64,000 nt of DNA from Peribacillus sp. FSL P2-0133 (GTDB taxonomy: Bacteria; Bacillota; Bacilli; Bacillales; DSM-1321). Below, piece by piece: positions 57,529 through 63,684 of the stretch (its first letter is position 1; each line of letters begins with the position of its first letter). Below the pieces are notes generated by a model that was given only the letters and a program-made list of their open reading frames with translations, had not been told where the DNA came from and did not search any database. Location of the stretch: NCBI RefSeq assembly GCF_037975445.1, contig NZ_CP150254.1, positions 1,796,001-1,860,000 on the forward strand, read 5' to 3'. Both the position numbers and the translations under genes were made by a program.

Positions 57529-57873
57529 ATGAGTACAATTCGTGATAGAGGGCTCGTTAAATGGCAAGCTGCATTAATTATGCCGGAACATAAAGCTTTA
57601 AATAAAAAAATAGGTGAGGTCGATTATTTTCTAAATAAAAAACCTATCCTTGATGAATACCAGGTTGAAGAGTTTGAAAACAATATTCACTATGTGATGG
57701 AATATCATTTACCGATAAGTTTTACATTACATAATGAGGGAAATTCAAAAGAATTGCATGGATATTGTGTGTACATTCATCCTGTTACGAAAGAGTTACG
57801 AATCCAGAAGAAAGATAGTTCCTTTGAGTATATTCAATTTGGTAATATCATTAATGTAATCGTTGAGGATTAA
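57529..57873 (+). CDS. YolD-like protein
   Basis: 114 residues with the YolD-like start IRDRGLVKWQAALIMPEH and a C-terminal SH3-like strand region. YolD proteins are normally encoded in front of the Y-family polymerase gene uvrX/yqjW and are SOS-induced. Here the SOS box is present but no polymerase gene follows, only a terminator. The ATG has AAAGGAGGG upstream. It may modulate a polymerase encoded elsewhere or be a leftover of a lost pair. Confidence 0.82.
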   Translation: MSTIRDRGLVKWQAALIMPEHKALNKKIGEVDYFLNKKPILDEYQVEEFENNIHYVMEYHLPISFTLHNEGNSKELHGYCVYIHPVTKELRIQKKDSSFEYIQFGNIINVIVED

Positions 57874-57882
57874 TAAATTAAT

Positions 57883-57909
57883 AAAAGCCCCGAAGAGTAA
57901 GGGCTTTTT
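57883..57909 (+). terminator. Terminator after the yolD-like gene
   Basis: AAAAGCCC / GGGCTTTT stem with a 10-base loop. Confidence 0.8.
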
Positions 57910-57968
57910 ATATCATAAATAACCAACTAATTCTAACTTATTGTTTGTGGAAGTTATTACTATTATAA

Positions 57969-58232
57969 TTACACTATAGTATCTAAATCACTAATTTCAA
58001 CTTTACCTGGACGGGATGTGTCGAGATAATTAACTTTTACATATATTTTATCATTTTCTATACTCACTAAAATCACTTTCCTATCTCGATTTTTAAGCTT
58101 GTTCGGATTCAAAGGATTTACAATGTATTTATTACCTATTATTAAATCTATTTTTCTAATAATTTTCCCATTACCCCCAGTAATAGATAAAACGCTTTTA
58201 TGTTTAATTTCTTTTATTGAGATAGTCTGCAT
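57969..58232 (-). CDS. Hypothetical protein (87 aa)
   Basis: Small basic beta-rich protein (MQTISIKEIKHKSVL ... VEISDLDTIV) without recognised domain, signal or membrane segment. The ATG at 58232 lies behind AGAGGGTGGGAG. Alternating hydrophobic/charged strands and Asn-Pro loops (IVNPLNPNKLKNRDRK) suggest a small SH3-like or RNA/DNA-binding barrel, but that is a guess. Confidence 0.5.
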   Translation of the reverse strand: MQTISIKEIKHKSVLSITGGNGKIIRKIDLIIGNKYIVNPLNPNKLKNRDRKVILVSIENDKIYVKVNYLDTSRPGKVEISDLDTIV

Positions 58233-58270
58233 TTTATTACTCCCACCCTCTCCCTATGAAAATTTCTTAA

Positions 58271-58447
58271 TATGATTACAAAAAAAATAACCCTTATTCA
58301 CCGGCAAGTTCTACAAAGGCGGACTATATTGGAGTTAAAACATTGAACGGTTCAACATACTTCAGGAATGATTTTGCTATTGGGACTCATACTTTTAAAC
58401 TTAAAGGGTATAAAACTGTTAATGGTCAAACAAAGGCCTATTGGTAA
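58271..58447 (+). pseudogene. C-terminal remnant of an unknown gene
   Basis: An open frame with no start codon encodes YDYKKNNPYSPASSTKADYIGVKTLNGS, then TYFRNDFAIGTHTFKLKGYKTVN and GQTKAYW, and stops at 58447. The composition looks like a real secreted or surface protein end. A stop at 58268 closes it upstream, so the 5' part has been lost. A hairpin follows (58468-58498). Confidence 0.4.
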
Positions 58448-58467
58448 TTGGTAGTAGAAAAATAATG

Positions 58468-58498
58468 AAGAGATATGCTCATTGCATATCTCTTTTAA
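58468..58498 (+). terminator. Hairpin terminator
   Basis: AAGAGATATGC / GCATATCTCTT stem with a 5-base loop and T-run. Confidence 0.75.
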
Positions 58499-58517
58499 TT
58501 AGGAGAAGATTGGTTTT

Positions 58518-59483
58518 ATGAAAAAATACTACATAGCTGCGTTATCTGTTTTGATATTGCTTGGGGTTTTTTACTGGTTTTATGCTTCATCTCCACCTAA
58601 AGAATTAAGATTAAGTACGTCTAATAATGATGATATTGAAAAAGAAAGCGAAGAAACGAATGCGGCTGAGTATGGTTCGGTTGGGTATGGTTTGATAGAT
58701 TTGAATGGTAAACTTATCGATGAAGGAAGTGCACTTAATAGTAAAAACAATGAAGTGACAGTTGTTGCCTCAGTAGACAATGACATTGATGAGGACAGAA
58801 AGTATGCTTTACTTATTTTTGAAGATTATAAACAAGTAAATTTCAAAGCTGAAAATAAGGAGCAGGAAGTAAATAAATTTTTCTTTGAAGCGAAACCTAA
58901 TACCTCCATAAACTTCAAAGTTTCTGTTCCCATTCGTTCCGACTCCAGTGAATTGACTTTTGTAATCGTTCAAAAGCCAGAGTATAAATTGAAGGAGCTC
59001 GACCTAAATAGGGCAGGGATTTTAGAACAAGTTTTATGTATGCGGTATTCCATCAACAAAGCTGACAGCGGGAAAGATGCAAAAAAAGTAAAGGAAGTAA
59101 AACCTGATACTATTGTAAAGGATGGATTCAATGAAAATATATCTATCACAAATAGTCAGGAAAAGTTGCAATCAATTATGACTGAAAAAGAAGGCAAGAA
59201 ACTTAAGTTCTCTGCCGGAAATGAGACAAATGCTGAGATCAGATATGCAATCATAGCTTTAAAAGATTGGGAACAAGTTGCAGTTAGAGATAACACAGAC
59301 GTCTTATATACCACTGTTCCACCAGAAACTAGACATCTTTTTGATTTTAATTTACCCGACATTGAAAGAGAAAGTAATTTCCAACTCATCGCCTTCCCAT
59401 TTCCTTATGAAGTAAATGCTGATAATTATGAGAGTCAACAAACTTTTGGTTCCTTTAGAGTTGTTATTCAAAATAAAGAATAA
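58518..59483 (+). CDS. Membrane-anchored extracellular protein of unknown function (321 aa)
   Basis: N-terminal uncleaved-type transmembrane anchor (residues 5-23, IAALSVLILLGVFYWFYA) with no lipobox cysteine. A Glu/Asp/Ser-rich linker follows, then two similar beta-rich halves: KYALLIFEDYKQVNF near residue 95 and RYAIIALKDWEQVAV near 243 look like an internal duplication. The ATG follows TTAGGAGA. A 32-residue membrane peptide gene follows within 30 bases. No known family was recognised. Confidence 0.65.
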   Translation: MKKYYIAALSVLILLGVFYWFYASSPPKELRLSTSNNDDIEKESEETNAAEYGSVGYGLIDLNGKLIDEGSALNSKNNEVTVVASVDNDIDEDRKYALLIFEDYKQVNFKAENKEQEVNKFFFEAKPNTSINFKVSVPIRSDSSELTFVIVQKPEYKLKELDLNRAGILEQVLCMRYSINKADSGKDAKKVKEVKPDTIVKDGFNENISITNSQEKLQSIMTEKEGKKLKFSAGNETNAEIRYAIIALKDWEQVAVRDNTDVLYTTVPPETRHLFDFNLPDIERESNFQLIAFPFPYEVNADNYESQQTFGSFRVVIQNKE

Positions 59484-59510
59484 GATTATTAACGGAAAGG
59501 AAGAATCGGA

Positions 59511-59609
59511 TTGTCTACTATAATTAATATATTAGGTTTCGTGGGTATTATCGGATTTATAGTTTTTTTAGCAATAGCAAAAACTATAAAAGATAAATCT
59601 AAAAGGTAG
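59511..59609 (+). CDS. Small single-pass membrane protein (32 aa)
   Basis: TTG start at 59511 with GGAAAGGAAG upstream. One transmembrane helix (ILGFVGIIGFIVFLAIA) is followed by a positively charged tail (KTIKDKSKR), so the C terminus is cytosolic. It directly follows the 321-residue membrane-anchored gene, suggesting a joint function at the membrane. Too short for family assignment, but the ribosome site and topology are good. Confidence 0.5.
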   Translation: MSTIINILGFVGIIGFIVFLAIAKTIKDKSKR

Positions 59610-59730
59610 TTGGTTTTATTAGTGGAATCACTTTCCCGGATAAGAGGTCTGGATTACCAGGCCTTTTTTTGTTCCTTACTTATACAGCATTGTAAGACGA
59701 GTCAAAAATCAAAAGGAGAATTCATATACC

Positions 59731-60141
59731 CTATTCCAACATGAAGCAGGTCTTTCCTATTTTTGGATAAGTTTTCCGTAAATAGGACTCCTCAAATACA
59801 GTATAAGTTCGTATATCCTTTTTTCTCTTCATTGGTACTTGGCGGATCATGCCTAGGTCTTCAAGTTTTTTCATTAAACGTTGTACTGTTTTATAAGAAA
59901 CTTCAAGCTTATCTGCAATTGTATTCTTACACATATAGCTCACATCGATTTGATTGCAGCTGTGACGCTTTAAAATCTCTAACAATTTAATTAATCTAGC
60001 TTGTACATCTACACGTTTTACAGAAGCACGAATGGCGTCTCGACAAACTCGTACATTCTTATTTAATTCTTCTACGTCAATGAAAGATGATAAGTTGTTA
60101 TATGCTTCTTCATTTGCGATTACATAGATACGTTTCTTCAT
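59731..60141 (-). CDS. Helix-turn-helix protein, replication/relaxation-regulator type, possibly truncated
   Basis: 136 residues from the ATG at 60141 (MKKRIYVIANEEAY). The centre carries a winged-helix pattern IADKLEVSYKTVQRLMKKLEDLGMIRQV, found in small Bacillus plasmid or mobile-element regulators. After KRKKD the sequence is short and ends at FMLE, whereas I recall relatives continuing, so a 3' truncation is possible. The frame stays open upstream to 60297, but without a ribosome site. Three short repeats lie upstream at 60359-60390. Confidence 0.6.
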   Translation of the reverse strand: MKKRIYVIANEEAYNNLSSFIDVEELNKNVRVCRDAIRASVKRVDVQARLIKLLEILKRHSCNQIDVSYMCKNTIADKLEVSYKTVQRLMKKLEDLGMIRQVPMKRKKDIRTYTVFEESYLRKTYPKIGKTCFMLE

Positions 60142-60488
60142 TAATTTGGTCTCTTTTAGGAAACAAAAAAGCAACGATTCACCATTGATTAGCAAACCGT
60201 TACGAAGAAACCCATAATGTAATAAACTACATCTAAGGGTGCAGCAAGTGTTTGCATATTCAGAGTAGGCGGACGGTTTAAGAAGTGCTACCAACACGAC
60301 TTTAACACGCTGTGCTCTTTTATTTTGTTTTTTTAAATGAATATTACACTAAAATACTGCCCGAAAATCACCCGGTAAATGCCCGATAATGCTTGAGTTA
60401 TTATGATTTATTTTGATAGATAAATTCAAAGGAACCCTTATAAATAGGTATTTTTGTGCAAGATTGACACTATATTAACGGTTAGTAC
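60142..60488. other. Region upstream of the helix-turn-helix gene with iteron-like repeats
   Basis: 347 bases without a gene. On the - strand, three tandem units ATTATCGGGC, ATTTACCGGGTG and ATTTTCGGGC occupy 60359-60390. The rest is AT-rich. Confidence 0.4.
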
Positions 60489-60596
60489 ATGTTTAGAACA
60501 CAAGTTCACCCATGGGAACGCGAACGATATATGTCAATGTATTAATCTTTAAAACCCTTGGCACCTTTGGTGTCAGGGGTTTTTTTATTTCAGGCA
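60489..60596 (+). repeat. Direct repeat copy 2: displaced glnA 3' end plus terminator (attR-like)
   Basis: Carries the last 17 codons of glnA in frame after an ATG, with one change (Gln to Arg in WEREQY), the stop, and the complete terminator (60551-60590). It starts at ATGTTTAG and ends at CAGGCA. No ribosome site precedes it, so it is not expected to be translated. Confidence 0.9.
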
Positions 60597-60746
60597 AATA
60601 TAGGTTAAACAAATTTATGCTATGACTCTTGATAAACGAACAAAAGCATGTTTTGAGAAAAGATTAATTATTTTTGTGTTCCTTCATCAGCTCTAATAAA
60701 TCATATTTGCACCAGAACCCATTTGTTAGTGAGGATATAGCATTTT

Positions 60747-60800
60747 TAGTAGGTTGATTAACTAATTATGAGTCTGCATTTCCTAGGGCAGCACTTAAAG
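60747..60800 (-). pseudogene. Relic of a further DUF3992/Ena-like gene copy
   Basis: 48 of 54 bases match 61357-61410, the internal part of the intact DUF3992 gene at 61283-61621 (starting TAGTAGGTTGATTAACT). No open frame survives. It lies just past the stop of the other paralogue. Confidence 0.65.
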
Positions 60801-60804
60801 TGTT

Positions 60805-61152
60805 TTAAGCTAGAATACGCTTGTATAGCGTCAGATTGTATGTCCCACTTGTTCCTGCGGGCATTTGAATAACAAAAGAAGTTGGATTTTTCACATTTTT
60901 ACCAATCGTATTTCCTGGTGGTACTGGCCCGATCGTAGTTGTAACAGGAGCTGTTGATGAATTGACTGTACCTGTTACAGTTGTAACGCTTGCAGCAGAA
61001 TTAAAAATCTCAAAAGTCCCTTCAATGTAAGTACCAACGGGAGCAGTAAATACCGTCTCATCTACTACTCCAATTGTTGGACCATTAAAATTACCGCAAA
61101 TGCTTTCTTGAAATATCTGAGCAGGAGGACAACAAGAGTCATAAAAACACAT
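60805..61152 (-). CDS. DUF3992 protein, S-ENA-like endospore appendage subunit (paralogue A)
   Basis: 115 residues from the ATG at 61152 (MCFYDSCCPPAQIF), preceded by AAAGGAGAA. An N-terminal Cys-Cys (C7-C8) connector and C19 (ICGNF) precede an eight-strand jelly-roll-like core (GTFEIFNSA) and the terminal strand YNLTLYKRILA. This is the layout of Ena1A/Ena1B, which polymerise into disulfide-locked fibres on B. cereus-group spores. The cysteine of the last strand seen in Ena1B and in the paralogue at 61283 is Asn106 here. The family call rests on pattern recognition. Confidence 0.72.
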   Translation of the reverse strand: MCFYDSCCPPAQIFQESICGNFNGPTIGVVDETVFTAPVGTYIEGTFEIFNSAASVTTVTGTVNSSTAPVTTTIGPVPPGNTIGKNVKNPTSFVIQMPAGTSGTYNLTLYKRILA

Positions 61153-61282
61153 TGTATATTTCTCCTTTCGATTGATTTTTTCCAGATATGTTTTATCTGT
61201 TCGATACTTGATCTTCATTCCTCTAATAGAGTATGAAGTCCGTTTTAAAAGATATAGAGTAATAAATTCCTTTATATCTTTA

Positions 61283-61621
61283 TTACGCTAGAACACGCTT
61301 ATACAAATTGATACAATATGACCCATTATCTCCAGCACCTGCTGTAATAGTAAAACTAGTAGGTTGATTAACTGATTGTGAGTCAGTATTTCCTGGAGCA
61401 GCACTTAAAGCTATCGCTGGAGTTGATGTCCCTGTAGCCGTTACTGTAGCAGTACTAGAAGCTGAGTTGAAAATTTCAAAAGTTCCTGAAGAATAAGCGC
61501 CTGCTGGAGCAGACCATATTTCCACACCCGTTAAAGGGCCGTTAAAATTACCACAAATTTTTTCTTGAAACACCTGTGCAGGAGGGCAGCAACCTCCGTT
61601 AATTCCATTTGAACCACACAT
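61283..61621 (-). CDS. DUF3992 protein, S-ENA-like endospore appendage subunit (paralogue B)
   Basis: 112 residues, start MCGSNGINGGCCPPAQVF behind GGAGGAATT. C11-C12 form the N-terminal connector; C23 (KICGNF) and C103 (SYCINLYKRVLA) match the positions that in Ena1B accept disulfides from neighbouring subunits. The core is Thr/Ser/Ala-rich beta. It shares CGNFNGP, GTFEIFNSA and LYKR-LA with the gene at 60805, so the two arose by tandem duplication. It would be made in the mother cell and exported to the spore surface by assembly, as no signal peptide is present. Confidence 0.75.
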   Translation of the reverse strand: MCGSNGINGGCCPPAQVFQEKICGNFNGPLTGVEIWSAPAGAYSSGTFEIFNSASSTATVTATGTSTPAIALSAAPGNTDSQSVNQPTSFTITAGAGDNGSYCINLYKRVLA

Positions 61622-61921
61622 TATGAATTCCTCCTATTTACTATTAAACAGCTTGTATTAGCCATTCAATATTATAGAATGTAAATTTTGCAATTTTGCA
61701 ACTGACATGAGTGTAATATTTGCTAAATTATTTTAATTCCGTTAATAGAAATAGAAAAGGTGGAAGGCAATTTCCCTTAAATATGTGGAATACTTATGAA
61801 GGATAAAGAAGTGAATAGAACTCCTTTAGGATTTAAAATAGTTTGATTACTTGTAGAAAAGTTTACGTTTCAGTAACTATTTTTTTATTTTACAATGGCT
61901 GGGTTCCTTGTTGCATTTTTC
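61622..61921. other. Intergenic region between DUF3992 genes
   Basis: 300 bases, AT-rich. It must contain the promoter of the 61621 gene; on the - strand CATTCTATA (one mismatch to the SigK -10 CATANNNTA) is seen, but without a good -35. A direct repeat TGCAAAATTGCAAAAT is near it. Confidence 0.35.
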
Positions 61922-62413
61922 TTATTTATCTTTTTTTTGTTTACGTTTGTCATCGCAAATAACAGGAAAGCATACTTCCAAATAATATTTCCCCTCAGTT
62001 CTCCCTGTGTCTATCCCAAATACGATAATCGATTCGGCAGCATCTACTGTTGCTGAAAGCGTATTGCCAGAAGGAACGGAGAATTCAACTGGACTTTCAT
62101 CATTTCGATTCACGAGAACCCGAACCGATGCAGTGCTCATAGCACTATTGAATACAGAGATTGTTACGGTAGCGTCCATCAAAATTCTCGCTTTCCAAAT
62201 TTCTAGACTCGGAACCTGATCGGTCAATAACAGATTACCACATGTGCTATTGCATACAATTGGTCCTGACATTTCTGTAGGTATATTTACTTTCACTTTG
62301 ATTTTTTTCTCGACTATGCATTTGCATTTTTTGTGCCCACAAACTCTACATTTTTCATGCTTGCATCTGCATTTAGTGTACTTGCAATCTGAACATTTTT
62401 TTTGTTTACTCAA
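61922..62413 (-). CDS. Cys-rich DUF3992-like protein (Ena1C-like)
   Basis: 163 residues. The TTG at 62413 lies behind GGGGGTGG. The N-terminal 35 residues hold nine Cys and many Lys (KCSDCKYTKCRCKHEKC). Next come GPIVCNSTCGNLLLT, then a beta core (VTISVFNSAMSTASVRV, ESIIVFGIDTG) and YYLEVCFPVICDD, the DUF3992 pattern. The C-terminal tail is Lys-rich. It is longer than the two neighbours, as Ena1C is in the B. cereus cluster, where that subunit is needed for fibre assembly. The Cys-rich extension could be metal-binding or a cross-linking anchor. Confidence 0.65.
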   Translation of the reverse strand: MSKQKKCSDCKYTKCRCKHEKCRVCGHKKCKCIVEKKIKVKVNIPTEMSGPIVCNSTCGNLLLTDQVPSLEIWKARILMDATVTISVFNSAMSTASVRVLVNRNDESPVEFSVPSGNTLSATVDAAESIIVFGIDTGRTEGKYYLEVCFPVICDDKRKQKKDK

Positions 62414-62478
62414 ATTACTTCCACCCCCTAATTCAAGTTACTATATTTCTATTAATATACTGTACAAATTGCCTGTAC

Positions 62479-62694
62479 TTATAACTTGAACAAGGGTTTT
62501 ATGATTAAAAATGGGACTACTTTTGGTGTATTTATGGGAATCACGTTAGTTAAACAGGAAGGTTTTCCATTGTCAGGAACCGCGGTTTCTATACCGTTAA
62601 AAATAACCGTTTCTTTAGTTGTATTTTCTAAATCATCCCTAACTTGAAGATATGTAAATTCATCCCCGGTGAAATATCGTGAAACAGAAATGAA
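62479..62694 (-). pseudogene. Remnant reading frame without a start codon
   Basis: Codons from 62694 to the stop at 62479 encode a coherent sequence (SRYFTGDEFTYLQVRDDLENT, continuing to ETVIFNGIETAVPDNGKPSC and PLFKL). No ATG/GTG/TTG is usable and a TAG (62697-62695) closes the frame upstream. Probably a decayed gene of the spore-surface cluster. Confidence 0.45.
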
Positions 62695-62769
62695 CTATTT
62701 CCGAAAAAAAATGAACAATAGAACAACCTACTATGTAGATAAGGGCAAATAAGCCCTTTAAAGTACTAA

Positions 62770-63174
62770 TTAATATCCAAAATACCTGGGAGGGCAGCAT
62801 GGATTGTGCGTTGGCTTTCCACATATCAGGTGTTGTGTATAACATTCGTTCACCACGGATTGAGTGTGAGGAAAGTAATGCTTATACGTGTTTACATGTT
62901 TATTGACAGTTGTAGTATGTGATGGATGAACGACAGGAATTACTGTGTTCGATACGTTCGTATTAATATATTGCTGTGTTGGAGAGACTTGCGCTGGAGC
63001 AACTTGAGTAGGAAGTGTTTGCGCGGGGCAATGTTGTACTGGAGACGTAGGCATTGGACTAAAGGCTCCCATAACGTTGGAGTGTTTACCAGTTGATGCG
63101 CCCATTACTCCAGGTGCGTTCCCGAACGCTCCCATTACATGGGGGTTATTTCCTCCAATATTACGAAAAAACAT
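62770..63174 (-). CDS. CotD-like spore coat protein
   Basis: 134 residues. The C-terminal half has the CotD pattern VVHPSHTTTVNKH and HYFPHTQSVVNE, ending CGKPTHNPCCPP. The N-terminal half has a repeated PxVMGAF/PGVMGA motif and a Gln/Pro/Thr linker (AQVSPTQQYI). CotD is an inner-coat, SigK-controlled protein in B. subtilis. The ATG at 63174 follows GAAAGGATG. Its place beside the DUF3992 genes defines a spore-surface cluster. Confidence 0.82.
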   Translation of the reverse strand: MFFRNIGGNNPHVMGAFGNAPGVMGASTGKHSNVMGAFSPMPTSPVQHCPAQTLPTQVAPAQVSPTQQYINTNVSNTVIPVVHPSHTTTVNKHVNTYKHYFPHTQSVVNECYTQHLICGKPTHNPCCPPRYFGY

Positions 63175-63396
63175 TTATAATACATCCTTTCATTAAGATT
63201 TCATTACACTTGTAGTTTATGAAAAAAATGGTAGGTTTGTACTATTGAAAAAGCCTTTTAAGACAAGAATAGGCATAGAACATATGTTGCAATCAAAGTC
63301 GTCTCATTGGGCGGCTTTTTATTATGTATACATCCTAGGCATACAGAGAGTTAAAGAGAATTTTTATGTTAAGGGGGGACCTGAACATTTTAGGAA

Positions 63397-63618
63397 ATGG
63401 ACATGCCACAACGATTAGATAATCATGAATAACGTATAACGAATTTAGAAACTAACTACAGCGAGGTCATTAAGGAAATATCTTAAACAAGGGATCAGAT
63501 TGAATCTCCATTCACTGATATGGATTTAAATTTAAGGTTATGGCCCGGTGCATTTGTTGGCCTTAGTGGGACCGGATTTTATGAGTTAGTTACCAAAAGA
63601 GAAGGAACTTCAAAATAA
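63397..63618 (+). pseudogene. Phage XhlA/holin-like protein with two in-frame stops
   Basis: Reading through, the frame gives MDMPQRLDNHE-stop-RITNLETNYSEV, then IKEIS-stop-TRDQIE, and GAFVGLSGTGFYELVTKREG. This is the layout of small phage lysis-module proteins (coiled coil, then membrane segment). Both stops are TAA in one uninterrupted frame, so it is inactivated by point mutation. A hairpin (63617-63641, CCCATTGGG core) ends it. It sits just before an endolysin, its usual partner. Confidence 0.6.
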
Positions 63619-63684
63619 GCTGCCCATTGGGTGGCTTTTTCTTATTAATTTCAATTAAAAATATGGGTTCTGGTATGAATTCAG

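Larger units (their letters stand above)
55337..60488. mobile_element. Island between duplicated glnA 3' ends (phage-derived, no integrase seen)
   Basis: 5.2 kb bracketed by the 108-bp direct repeats. Contents: a phage gene fragment starting at the repeat boundary, a phage major tail protein, four genes of unknown or stress function, a remnant frame, and a helix-turn-helix protein with iteron-like repeats. The pattern is that of an element inserted into the 3' end of a housekeeping gene that rebuilds the end of that gene. No integrase or recombinase is encoded inside, so the island is either decayed or moved by another element. Confidence 0.65.

Noticed and set aside
60491-60544. Eighteen-codon frame ATG TTT AGA ... 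ending like glnA
   Set aside because: It is the displaced glnA end without ribosome site; treated as a repeat, not a gene.
62660-62845. Hydrophobic 61-residue frame on the - strand downstream of the CotD-like gene
   Set aside because: It overlaps the CotD-like gene end in another frame, lacks a ribosome site and reads like chance hydrophobic sequence.
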